Below, in pieces: positions 1 to 5,108 of a stretch of 16,007 bases of DNA. Made by a program: the position numbers and the translations under genes. The notes beneath the pieces were generated by a model that saw only the letters and a program-made list of their open reading frames with translations, was not told the origin of the DNA and did no database searches. Each line of letters starts with the position of its first letter. Within the stretch, counting starts at the first letter, position 1. The stretch spans positions 1 to 16,007 of the forward strand of contig CAYGBM010000049.1 in assembly GCA_964348225.1 (NCBI GenBank), read 5' to 3'. The stretch comes from CAYGBM01 sp964348225. Its GTDB lineage: Bacteria; Patescibacteriota; Minisyncoccia; Minisyncoccales; CG1-02-41-26.

Positions 1-99
1 TATAATCAAGAAAGAATCCACACAGCATTAAAAATGCCCCCAGCAGTATTCGCTGAAGGCTGGAAAAGGTCGTTGCAAGGTATATCACTTAGTGTCTGA
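1..99 (+). CDS. C-terminal tail of an rve-type transposase/integrase (partial)
   Basis: This is the last 32 codons of a gene that begins before the window and stops at the TGA at 97-99. The tail opens with YNQERIHTALKMPPAVFAE. It matches the end of the DDE integrase core of IS3- and IS481-type transposases, where a YN.ERPH.AL motif follows the catalytic glutamate. The catalytic residues themselves lie outside the window. The product would act in DNA transposition. I see no clear terminal inverted repeat after the stop, so the edge of the element cannot be placed. Whether the full gene is intact is unknown. Confidence 0.75.
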   Translation, partial: YNQERIHTALKMPPAVFAEGWKRSLQGISLSV

Positions 100-259
100 A
101 AAAATGGGTACCTTGCATCTCTTGGATTTCAAAGGTTCTTAAAAGGATTTTAATCTGTACCTCAAGTTTTTCCAAGCTTTGTATCTTACCTTCGTCTCTC
201 TCTATTTTTCTAAGATTGGCGATTTCGTTTATGAGTTTTTTATATTTGGCTATGTCCAT
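89..259 (-). CDS. Small charged hypothetical protein, convergent with the transposase
   Basis: This 56-codon minus-strand frame starts at the ATG at 259-257, begins MDIAKYKKLINEIANL and stops at TAA (91-89). It is rich in Lys, Glu, Ile and Leu and would form one long amphipathic helix or coiled coil. Its 3' end overlaps the transposase 3' end by 11 bases in antisense. No Shine-Dalgarno sequence precedes the start. I do not recognise a family. Its composition looks like protein rather than random AT-rich DNA. It could be an accessory ORF of the insertion element or an unrelated neighbour. No function can be assigned. Confidence 0.4.
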   Translation of the reverse strand: MDIAKYKKLINEIANLRKIERDEGKIQSLEKLEVQIKILLRTFEIQEMQGTHFFRH

Positions 260-362
260 ATTTTAATTATTCAAAATTTCAATTACATTTCCCATTACTT
301 TTTTGCTCTATTATCTTATTTTCCCCTATTTTTCCTTATTCTTCAATAAAAATGCAAATTTT

Positions 363-391
363 TTGACAAAAAGTATGCTTTATGGTAAGAT
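363..391 (+). promoter_or_regulatory. Promoter, TTGACA-17-TAAGAT
   Basis: A perfect -35 box TTGACA (363-368) and a -10 box TAAGAT (386-391) are separated by 17 bases. The site lies in AT-rich DNA about 75 bases upstream of the Panacea gene at 469. It is the best-spaced of the two candidate promoters for that unit. Confidence 0.6.
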
Positions 392-415
392 AATTTTCCA
401 CAGTTTTATATCTAC

Positions 416-441
416 TTGACACATATTTTTTGTGTTAAAAT
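416..441 (+). promoter_or_regulatory. Extended -10 promoter upstream of the Panacea gene
   Basis: An extended -10 box, TG-T-TAAAAT, spans 433-441. A TTGACA at 416-421 sits only 14 bases before the hexamer, so the extended -10 probably does most of the work. Transcription would start near 448 and leave a leader of about 20 bases before the ATG at 469, which has no Shine-Dalgarno sequence. The same TGnTAAAAT style recurs before several genes in the window. Confidence 0.45.
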
Positions 442-468
442 TAAGTAATTAGTGGTCTCTTAATTAAA

Positions 469-1047
469 ATGAGCACAAAAAAAATAAGAAAATTTAATGA
501 TTTAATTTTCTACTTGGTCGCTAAATTTGGAGACAGAGGGGTAGTTGAAACAAAATTGATGAAATTACTTTATTTTTCAGAGGCTAATTATTACGAAAGA
601 AGAAATAGAACAATTAGTGGTATAGCTTATTTCAAGAATAACTACGGACCAACTCCTGACTTCAAAGTTTTACAAGAAACACTGAGTTCATTGAAGGATT
701 TTATTAAGGTGGAGAAAAAGACCTTCAACAAAAGAAAGATTAAAATTTTTAGAGTCATTAATAAGGATTATTCCTATGGCAATCTTGAGGAAGACGAAAG
801 GCAAGAAATTGATAAAACATTTGACTTATATGGAGACTTGCCTTCAGATCAGCTAAGTAAACTTTCTCACTTAGACCCTCCTTTTCTTGCTTCTGACAAG
901 GAGATTTTATTTCGTTACGTTAGACATAGGAAAGAAGAAGAAAATCAAGAAGAAGCCTTTAGCTTAGAAGAGTCAGAGAAGTTTAAAGAGGATTTAAAGA
1001 GTGAAAACCTTGAAAGATTATTTAATTATGCCAAGCAGATTTCTTAA
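469..1047 (+). CDS. Panacea-domain (SocA-like, DUF4065) protein, likely antitoxin
   Basis: The protein has 192 residues. Residues 25-70 (ETKLMKLLYFSEANYYERRN, then GIAYFKNNYGPTP) carry the hallmark of the Panacea domain, formerly DUF4065: a K-hh-KLLYhsdh helix followed by G..Y....GP.P. In this family the domain typically serves as the antitoxin or proteolysis adaptor of toxin-antitoxin pairs, with very diverse toxins next to it. The C-terminal third (about 150-192) is highly charged and helical. The gene overlaps the next one, which has RelE-like features, as expected for a co-transcribed TA pair. The start ATG follows two candidate promoters but has no Shine-Dalgarno sequence. The domain call is strong. 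The antitoxin role is inferred from family and neighbour. Confidence 0.8.
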   Translation: MSTKKIRKFNDLIFYLVAKFGDRGVVETKLMKLLYFSEANYYERRNRTISGIAYFKNNYGPTPDFKVLQETLSSLKDFIKVEKKTFNKRKIKIFRVINKDYSYGNLEEDERQEIDKTFDLYGDLPSDQLSKLSHLDPPFLASDKEILFRYVRHRKEEENQEEAFSLEESEKFKEDLKSENLERLFNYAKQIS

Positions 1048-1456
1048 GTATGATAATTCCTGTTTTTTCGTGAAGAGAGATTTGAAAAGACTTAAAAGAT
1101 TCAAGAGCCTAAAAGAAGACATATATGATTGTTATAAAATTGTAGATGGATTAGCAAAAGAGTCTCTATATCCTCCTCCTATTAGTGCTTTTGGTGGACT
1201 TATAACAAAACTTGAGTGTTCATTGGGAACACTTTTGTGTTTTAAAGATAGAGTGCCAATTACTAACCCTCCTTTATCTTCTTCAAAAGGAGCAAGATTG
1301 ATATACGCAATTATTAAGGAATATAAACTTTTTATCCCTTTGTTAGTTTTTTCAGCCAACGAAGAAGGAGAATTCTATGAGATAAATCGTAAAAAAATCC
1401 GTCTAACTAAAAGCGGTTTTGGCAACATAATAAGAGAAAAAATTGAATCTATATAA
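1028..1456 (+). CDS. RelE-like toxin candidate paired with the Panacea protein
   Basis: From the ATG at 1028 the protein has 142 residues. A GTG at 1001 would add nine residues and has an AGAGGA sequence before it, so that start remains possible. Residues 12-36 (basic, FFVKRDLKRLKRFKSL) and residues 86-112 (SSKGARLIYAIIKEYKLFIP then LLVFSAN) resemble the first helix and the core G.RhIYah....h.LL.hY..N strands of RelE/ParE-fold mRNA interferases. A hydrophobic, proline-rich stretch between them is longer than in a minimal RelE. It overlaps the Panacea gene by 20 bases (47 from the GTG), so the two are translationally coupled. The fold assignment is a pattern match with moderate support. It could be another toxin type. 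Confidence 0.6.
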   Translation: MPSRFLKYDNSCFFVKRDLKRLKRFKSLKEDIYDCYKIVDGLAKESLYPPPISAFGGLITKLECSLGTLLCFKDRVPITNPPLSSSKGARLIYAIIKEYKLFIPLLVFSANEEGEFYEINRKKIRLTKSGFGNIIREKIESI

Positions 1457-1525
1457 TCTGCAACTTTCTTTTTTAGACTTTTGTTAGAATAGACTCTAAA
1501 TTTATCAGACTTTCTCTAATTTTAC

Positions 1526-1553
1526 TCCAATCAACGGTTCTGAATGCGTTCTG
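1526..1553. repeat. Direct repeat copy A (28 bp)
   Basis: This sequence matches 2482-2509 at 26 of 28 positions in the same orientation; both end in GGTTCTGAATGCGTTCTG. Read on the minus strand, both copies keep one open frame encoding QNAFRT-(V/I)-DW followed by similar residues (I-(R/K)-E-x-L), so they may be remnants of a once-coding sequence. In copy A this minus-strand frame runs to a TAA at 1475-1473. The two copies bracket the minus-strand gene pair 1641-2284. Confidence 0.7.
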
Positions 1554-1561
1554 AAATGGTT

Positions 1562-1587
1562 TAGGACATCCTGTTGGGGATGTCCTA
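1562..1587. terminator. Hairpin between convergent genes
   Basis: A perfect 10-bp stem (TAGGACATCC, 1562-1571, pairing with GGATGTCCTA, 1578-1587) encloses a six-base loop. It lies between the toxin candidate on the plus strand and the convergent minus-strand gene ending at 1641. Only a short, interrupted T stretch follows, so its strength as an intrinsic terminator is uncertain. Position and symmetry suit a bidirectional terminator. Confidence 0.5.
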
Positions 1588-1640
1588 TTTCTGTTGAGAA
1601 TCGGAGACGATTCATTTATTCATATAGGTTTCACTGAATT

Positions 1641-1985
1641 TCAGAGAAAAATAGGCATTTTGAAAAAATCTACTACCTCTCCGATTTCTCCATTAGTATT
1701 AACCCGGCATAGGGTAATCACGCAGGTAATTGATACTTCGCTAAGGTGATGTGATTTAATCTCTGGGACTTTGAAACGCAGAGTGTATCCGTGGTCCAAC
1801 TCGTCTGCTTTCGCTTGCTGGTCTTCTATTACTTGCCGTAGCTCCTTGTTGATTTCTTCTATATTCCCTAAGCCTTTTCCTTCATCTCCTACAAGGATAC
1901 TGCGTAGTTGCTTTAGGCAGTCTCTTCCTATGCCCCCTAATGGTTGCCATCTCTCATCTTCGTCAAATCGCAGCACTTCCCCCAT
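1641..1985 (-). CDS. Hypothetical protein, 114 aa, unknown function
   Basis: The start at 1985 is well supported: AAGGGAGG lies eight bases before the ATG on the minus strand, one of the few good Shine-Dalgarno sequences in this half of the window. The N-terminal part (MGEVLRFDEDERWQPLGGIG) is acidic. Residues 42-65 look helical and charged (EEINKELRQVIEDQQAKADE). The C-terminal 45 residues alternate hydrophobic residues like beta strands, ending in VVDFFKMPIFL. There is no signal peptide or membrane segment. I do not recognise a family. It lies 59 bases downstream of another small minus-strand frame (2045-2284), and the two probably share a promoter at 2370-2398. Confidence 0.6.
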   Translation of the reverse strand: MGEVLRFDEDERWQPLGGIGRDCLKQLRSILVGDEGKGLGNIEEINKELRQVIEDQQAKADELDHGYTLRFKVPEIKSHHLSEVSITCVITLCRVNTNGEIGEVVDFFKMPIFL

Positions 1986-2044
1986 CGCATAAGCCTCCCT
2001 TCACTCCGTTAACCAAGTTTGATTTTGATATTTTTTTGCGACAC

Positions 2045-2284
2045 CTACTTCTTCAGAGCTTCTTTGAGTTCAGAGAATAAGATGGGCATCATTATGTTAT
2101 CACTTTTGCCCAAAACGCTGACGAATATACCCTCTGTCATTTCTTCACTACGTCCAAGGAGCAAATTGAAGAAGTCCGCAGCGGCATCGTCAAAGAAATA
2201 TACAACCCCATCTATCTCTACTTCCTGTCCTATCTCTACTTTCGATTCTTCTATTGCTTCACCTATTGTTCAGTCCCCCCTCAT
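2045..2284 (-). pseudogene. Small minus-strand gene interrupted by TGA at codon 5
   Basis: From the ATG at 2284 the frame reads Met-Arg-Gly-Asp, then TGA (2272-2270), then 74 open codons to TAG (2047-2045). The open part reads TIGEAIEESKVEIGQEVEID, continues through VVYFFDDAAADFFNLLLG and ends SELKEALKK. It looks like a genuine folded protein. Three readings fit: a nonsense mutation (TGG to TGA would restore a Trp), a base error, or initiation after the stop. A GGGGGG tract lies eight bases before an in-frame ATA codon (the second codon after the TGA), so a rare ATA start is possible. It has its own promoter upstream and a well-initiated gene downstream. I recognise no family. TGA recoding is unlikely because other genes here end in TGA. 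Confidence 0.5.
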
Positions 2285-2369
2285 AATCTTGTGATGTGTT
2301 CCAATCAGATAGCCGTAGTAGCTTAAATAATTTTCGCCTGAATATGTTGTTGAAGAAGTCCTAAATAGA

Positions 2370-2398
2370 GATTAACTGATTTTCTGCTTTTTTGTCAA
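2370..2398 (-). promoter_or_regulatory. Minus-strand promoter, TTGACA-17-TTAATC
   Basis: On the minus strand a perfect TTGACA (2398-2393) is followed after 17 bases by TTAATC (2375-2370). Transcription would start near 2363 and run into the frame at 2284 and then the gene at 1985. The leader of about 80 bases holds no obvious structure. Confidence 0.55.
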
Positions 2399-2404
2399 TG
2401 ATTT

Positions 2405-2542
2405 TTAGGTTTTTAATGATAATAACTGCTGTTTTTGGTTCATAAATGAAATAAAAAGTTGTAATTCTTCTTTGATTGGTTTCCAATCTATGGTTCTGAA
2501 TGCGTTCTGTACGGGGAGCCAGTTAATCACTATTATAACCAT
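2405..2542 (-). other. 45-codon minus-strand frame containing repeat copy B
   Basis: A frame from the ATG at 2542 to TAA at 2407-2405 contains NWLPVQNAFRTIDWKPIKEE. Its QNAFRT segment is the translated form of the 28-bp direct repeat shared with 1526-1553. Its start lies inside the intergenic repeat at 2519-2582. This fills part of the 344-base gap between the minus-strand gene at 2284 and the plus-strand gene at 2629. I regard it as a degraded coding remnant rather than a functional gene. Confidence 0.25.
2482..2509. repeat. Direct repeat copy B (28 bp)
   Basis: This is the second copy of the 28-bp repeat at 1526-1553, with two differences, both in the codon that reads Val in one copy and Ile in the other on the minus strand. 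The copies are 956 bases apart in the same orientation. Confidence 0.7.
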
Positions 2543-2582
2543 AATAAGCAATTTCCCCTTTCAAGAGAGGGGATTTTGTTTT
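2519..2582 (+). repeat. Intergenic repeat with terminator hairpin, copy 1
   Basis: The first 20 bases (CCAGTTAATCACTATTATAA) are identical to 4354-4373. The unit then reads AAGCAATTTC and a hairpin: TCCCCT (2554-2559) pairs with AGGGGA (2568-2573), followed by TTTTGTTTT. The stem plus T tract is a Rho-independent terminator on the plus strand. The next promoter begins only 12 bases after it. Related copies are at 4354-4415 and 10117-10163. Confidence 0.7.
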
Positions 2583-2593
2583 AGACGTTGTTA

Positions 2594-2622
2594 TTGCTAA
2601 AAAGCGCCTTTTCTGTTATAAT
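2594..2622 (+). promoter_or_regulatory. Promoter TTGCTA-17-TGTTATAAT, probably giving a leaderless mRNA
   Basis: The -35 box is TTGCTA (2594-2599), the spacer 17 bases, and the -10 box a perfect TATAAT (2617-2622) with the TGn extension. The ATG of the next gene begins at 2629, about where transcription should start, so the mRNA is probably leaderless. Confidence 0.7.
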
Positions 2623-2628
2623 AAAACA

Positions 2629-3006
2629 ATGGATAAAGATAAACAGAAAGCCCTTTCTTACATTAAAGAGCTTGAAAGGCGGACTGAAAGATTACGGAAG
2701 CAAGCAGATAATTGGACTGTTGATCCAAATTTTAGGAAAACATTGAAGAAAATGGACGTTTTGTTGAATTTCTTTAATAATAAGACTCTATCAAGCAAAG
2801 AAAAAGATAAATTACTGAGTGCGGTTAAAAGGAAATTAACTTTTTTCAAAAAACATTTTTCGTCTGTTCATCAGGCTATTTCAAGAAATCCAAGCATTTG
2901 GCATACTAAAGTTGTGCAAACGGAAAAAGAATTGGAAAAAGTTATTGCACTTTATGAAAAGTTTGTCCCGTTGTTATTTAATAATGAAAGGGGTAACCAA
3001 AAATGA
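2629..3006 (+). CDS. Hypothetical coiled-coil protein, 125 aa
   Basis: This short soluble protein is rich in Lys, Glu and Leu. Residues 1-35 and 60-115 are predicted by eye to be long charged helices (KALSYIKELERRTERLRKQA, later VVQTEKELEKVIALYEKFVP). There is no signal peptide and no membrane segment. The start is set by the promoter: the ATG sits seven bases after a perfect -10 box, with no Shine-Dalgarno sequence. The gene stops at TGA 3004-3006, about 100 bases before the glycosyltransferase, which has its own promoter. I recognise no family and assign no function. Confidence 0.65.
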   Translation: MDKDKQKALSYIKELERRTERLRKQADNWTVDPNFRKTLKKMDVLLNFFNNKTLSSKEKDKLLSAVKRKLTFFKKHFSSVHQAISRNPSIWHTKVVQTEKELEKVIALYEKFVPLLFNNERGNQK

Positions 3007-3058
3007 AGAGCTTTTGTTCTAACCATGACGTCTCGATTTAAAACCGTTCGTATTTCTG

Positions 3059-3067
3059 TGTTATAAT
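3059..3067 (+). promoter_or_regulatory. Extended -10 promoter of the glycosyltransferase gene
   Basis: TG-T-TATAAT at 3059-3067 is a perfect extended -10 box with no clear -35 box at the right distance. Transcription would start near 3074, leaving a leader of about 29 bases before the ATG at 3103. Confidence 0.6.
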
Positions 3068-3102
3068 TTTTGGGACTCTATATGCATTTTTGAGATTACA
3101 AC

Positions 3103-4230
3103 ATGAGGCAAAAAAAAATTAGAAGATTAAGGATTGCTACAATGGTTTCGTCTCATTTTATTGTCCCTCCGCCAAAGGGAGTTGTTTATGCTCCAATGTA
3201 CGTTGCAATGAATATTGCAGAAGGCTTGACAGCAAGAGGCCATCAAGTCGTTTTTTTTGCGCCCGAGGGTTCAAATATTAAAGGGGTTGAGTTAGAAACA
3301 ATGGACCTCAGGCCTCTTCGTAGCAGAGAAGGACCCCTTAGGAATTTAAGGGGGCAGGGGGCAGATAAAAATAAAATGGAACATCTTTGGGATCAATATT
3401 ATCTATCTCATATGTTCAAGAAAGCGAGAGAAGGCAAGTATGACCTACTATATATCCATCCGATTGACCGAGCACTTCCCTTGGCGTTATCTCATCCAGA
3501 GGTGCCTGTTGTTTATACAATGCACAATCCCCTTGACGAGTGGCGTGTTTTAATCTACAGAATGTTTTCGAGCACCAATCAATACTATGTTTCTATAAGC
3601 AATAATCAGCGAAAGCCAGCCCCTGATTTAAACTACGCAGCAACAATTCATAACGGCGTTAGCTTGGATGATTTTGTCTTTAATGAACATCCTCAGGATT
3701 ACTTCCTTTTTGTTGGGAGCTTATTGCAAAAGAAAGGAATTGATATAGCTGTTAAAGCAGCCCGCAAAGCCCGTGTTAAATTATTAATTATTGGACCTAA
3801 GGATAGGCCTGTCTATTGGCGTGATAAAGTAGCTCCTTATTTAACCAGCAAGATGAAGTATTTGGGATCCCTTAAGAGAAGCGAACTTTGTAAATATTAT
3901 CAGGGGGCGTTAGGTCTTCTGGCGCCGATTCAGTGGGAAGAACCCTTTGGCTTGGTTGTAATAGAGGCGATGGCTTGTGGAACACCGGTTATCGGTTTCA
4001 AGAAAGGTGCTTTTACAGAGATAGTTGAGGACGAAAAGACAGGTTTCGTTATCAAACCAGAGGATAAACATCATCAGCCAAATATTGCAGGATTGGTTGA
4101 GGCAATCAAAAATATCAGTCAAATAGACAGGAGAGAGTGTCGGAAATTGGTCGAGAAAAAGTTCTCAAAAGAAAAAATGGTTGAAAAATACGAGGAACTC
4201 TTTTTGAAGATTGTAGAGAAACAGAAATAG
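3103..4230 (+). CDS. GT4-type glycosyltransferase
   Basis: This 375-residue protein has a GT-B fold. The N-terminal Rossmann half (about 8-180) starts with RLRIATMVSSHFIVPPPKGV and contains GLTARGHQVVFFAP and the VVYTMHNPLDEW strand. The C-terminal half begins at HNGVSLDDF and YFLFVGSLLQKKGIDIAVKA (about 185-220) and carries the retaining EX7E motif: Glu280 and Glu288 in EEPFGLVVIEAMACGTPVIG, followed by GF.KGA..EIVEDEKTGFV. Family members transfer a sugar from a nucleotide-sugar donor to lipids, polysaccharides or small acceptors in the cytoplasm. The acceptor cannot be read here. The length is normal and no membrane anchor is visible. It has its own promoter and a terminator downstream, so it seems monocistronic. 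Confidence 0.92.
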   Translation: MRQKKIRRLRIATMVSSHFIVPPPKGVVYAPMYVAMNIAEGLTARGHQVVFFAPEGSNIKGVELETMDLRPLRSREGPLRNLRGQGADKNKMEHLWDQYYLSHMFKKAREGKYDLLYIHPIDRALPLALSHPEVPVVYTMHNPLDEWRVLIYRMFSSTNQYYVSISNNQRKPAPDLNYAATIHNGVSLDDFVFNEHPQDYFLFVGSLLQKKGIDIAVKAARKARVKLLIIGPKDRPVYWRDKVAPYLTSKMKYLGSLKRSELCKYYQGALGLLAPIQWEEPFGLVVIEAMACGTPVIGFKKGAFTEIVEDEKTGFVIKPEDKHHQPNIAGLVEAIKNISQIDRRECRKLVEKKFSKEKMVEKYEELFLKIVEKQK

Positions 4231-4265
4231 TCTCTAGATTAAAACAGCTAAAAAGCACATACATA

Positions 4266-4292
4266 GACTAGGCTCGTGAGGTCTTAGTTTTC
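4266..4292 (+). terminator. Weak hairpin after the glycosyltransferase gene
   Basis: An imperfect hairpin (ACTA pairing with TAGT on the outside, CTC-GT-GAG inside) is followed by four T. It lies 36 bases after the gene. The stronger terminator for this unit is in the repeat at 4354-4415. A 12-bp palindrome GTTGCGCGCAAC lies between them at 4339-4350. Confidence 0.3.
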
Positions 4293-4353
4293 AATTAGCC
4301 CAGACAACAACGAGATGTGTAAGTCAGTTCCGAACATAGTTGCGCGCAACAAA

Positions 4354-4415
4354 CCAGTTAATCACTATTATAAACGCAACAAGCAATTTCCCCCTTCAAG
4401 AGAGGGGATTTTTTT
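4354..4415 (+). repeat. Intergenic repeat with terminator hairpin, copy 2
   Basis: Its first 20 bases are identical to 2519-2538. CCCCT (4391-4395) pairs with AGGGG (4403-4407), followed by an A and a run of seven T (4409-4415). This is a good intrinsic terminator for the glycosyltransferase transcript. An extended -10 box follows within 10 bases. Confidence 0.7.
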
Positions 4416-4422
4416 GATTTTG

Positions 4423-4431
4423 TGTTAAAAT
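4423..4431 (+). promoter_or_regulatory. Extended -10 promoter of the 44-aa gene
   Basis: TG-T-TAAAAT lies at 4423-4431 directly after the terminator T run. No proper -35 box is visible. Transcription would start near 4438, about 27 bases before the ATG at 4465. Confidence 0.5.
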
Positions 4432-4464
4432 GAAGAAAAGGTCAAAAAATGAACTTTTTTAATC

Positions 4465-4599
4465 ATGGCTAAAAAGAAACCCAAAAAAAGAATAATAACA
4501 GTATTTAGAAGCTCAATAACTGGTAAATTTATTTCGAAAAAGTATGCCAAGCAGAAGCCAAAAACTACGGAGAAAGAAAGAATCAAGGTAAGTAAATAG
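4465..4599 (+). CDS. Small basic conserved-type protein, 44 aa
   Basis: The reading frame begins MAKKKPKKRIITVFRSSITG, continues KFISKKYAKQKPKTTEKERI and stops at TAG 4597-4599. The pattern (V)xRSSxTGKFhSKxYAKxxPxTTxKExI is one I recognise from short bacterial proteins of unknown function that occur widely as independent genes. It is very basic and may bind nucleic acid or ribosomes, but that is a guess. The start has no Shine-Dalgarno sequence. It is preceded by a terminator-promoter module and followed by a hairpin at 4603-4626. A hydrophobic minus-strand frame over the same bases is its antisense shadow. Confidence 0.75.
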   Translation: MAKKKPKKRIITVFRSSITGKFISKKYAKQKPKTTEKERIKVSK

Positions 4600-4602
4600 C
4601 AA

Positions 4603-4626
4603 CTGTTTCTTGTCAAGACAAAACAG
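4603..4626 (+). terminator. Hairpin after the 44-aa gene
   Basis: CTGTT pairs with AACAG and, inside a two-base bulge, TTGT with ACAA; a pyrimidine-rich stretch with four T follows. It starts four bases after the stop codon. A second imperfect hairpin, ACTACG..CGTAGT, lies near 4675. No gene is visible in 4627-4817. Confidence 0.35.
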
Positions 4627-4770
4627 ATTTCCCTCTTTTGCTTCCCCCTTCACTAAAGCTATCCGTCACTACTACGTAGCTATTGAATAGCGTAGTATAG
4701 TTTCGGAAGGACAAAAAAGCTTTTGAAGGATACGGTAAAGTTATCGCATAGATGTAATCACGATTTTCAA

Positions 4771-4792
4771 GCCTATGCACTAGGCAATTTTT
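4771..4792 (+). terminator. Short terminator hairpin
   Basis: GCCTA (4771-4775) pairs with TAGGC (4781-4785) around a five-base loop, followed by AA and five T. It sits just upstream of the -10 box at 4804. Confidence 0.45.
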
Positions 4793-4803
4793 GTCATCTC
4801 AAA

Positions 4804-4809
4804 TATAAT
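4804..4809 (+). promoter_or_regulatory. -10 box TATAAT directly upstream of an ATG
   Basis: This is a perfect TATAAT with no convincing -35 box and no TG extension. The ATG at 4818 lies nine bases after it, so transcription would begin within a base or two of the start codon, as at 2629. Confidence 0.4.
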
Positions 4810-4817
4810 AAACTAAT

Positions 4818-5108
4818 ATGTCATATCCACCCTTATTATTGTTTTCCCTCTTAAGCATTGTTGTTATGGGATTGCTTGCTTTGGTTATTTTCATTTTGTC
4901 TTTTAAAGAAAAAAATCGTCTTTACAGTTCTTCGTTGAAGCAATGGTCTCTGGCATTCGTTGTGCTTACTTGTCACCGTCAGTGTGATGTGTTTGGGCAA
5001 AAAGCCTTGGTGTTTAACCAGGGCTTTTTGCTTAAGATAACAGGATTTGATAAAATAAGGAATAAGATTATCCCAAGAAGCTTATGGGGGCTAAAACATC
5101 TTCCTTAA
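4818..5108 (+). CDS. Doubtful ORF with one membrane helix, crossed by a terminator
   Basis: The first 40 residues look real: MSYPPLLLFSLLSIVVMGLL followed by ALVIFILSF and a basic stop-transfer KEKNR, a single N-terminal membrane helix. Beyond about residue 45 the frame stays open to 5108 but passes through a strong terminator hairpin (4997-5031), a promoter (5028-5056) and the first eight codons of the next gene, so that part is unlikely to be translated. A seven-A run at about 4909-4915 is a possible frameshift site; moving to the alternative frame there would end the protein at TGA 4985-4987, ten bases before the terminator. It may be a frameshifted gene, a gene remnant or a short membrane protein. 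Family unknown. Confidence 0.35.
   Translation: MSYPPLLLFSLLSIVVMGLLALVIFILSFKEKNRLYSSSLKQWSLAFVVLTCHRQCDVFGQKALVFNQGFLLKITGFDKIRNKIIPRSLWGLKHLP
4997..5031. terminator. Strong terminator, 14-bp stem
   Basis: GCAAAAAGCCTTGG (4997-5010) pairs with CCAGGGCTTTTTGC (5018-5031) with one G-U pair and a seven-base loop. The A and T tracts inside the arms make it work as an intrinsic terminator in both directions. It isolates the V4R/PAS unit from the upstream region. Confidence 0.8.
5028..5056 (+). promoter_or_regulatory. Promoter TTGCTT-17-TGATAAAAT for the V4R/PAS genes
   Basis: The -35 box TTGCTT (5028-5033) overlaps the right arm of the terminator. The spacer is 17 bases and the -10 box is TAAAAT (5051-5056) with a TGn extension. 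Transcription would start near 5063, about 20 bases before the ATG at 5084. Confidence 0.6.

Noticed and set aside
1771..1992. A 73-codon plus-strand frame
   Set aside because: It is antisense to the minus-strand gene 1641-1985, which has a strong Shine-Dalgarno sequence at its start.
2270..2272. TGA as a sense codon (glycine, as in some candidate-phylum bacteria)
   Set aside because: The coiled-coil gene at 3006 and the radical SAM gene at 7737 end in TGA at sensible places, and the long genes contain no internal TGA. The standard code explains the window.
2019..2294. A 91-codon plus-strand frame
   Set aside because: Its Ser/Pro/Thr-rich translation has no protein-like pattern. The minus strand over the same bases encodes a convincing acidic protein with a promoter upstream.
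4425..4616. A hydrophobic 63-codon minus-strand frame resembling a membrane protein
   Set aside because: It is antisense to the lysine-rich 44-aa gene at 4465-4599; AAA/AAG codons read backwards give Phe and Leu. The plus-strand protein matches a known small-protein pattern.
4627..4770. Possible riboswitch or RNA gene in a hairpin-rich gap
   Set aside because: Only short imperfect inverted repeats (ACTACG/CGTAGT) are visible, with no recognisable conserved core and no fitting downstream gene.
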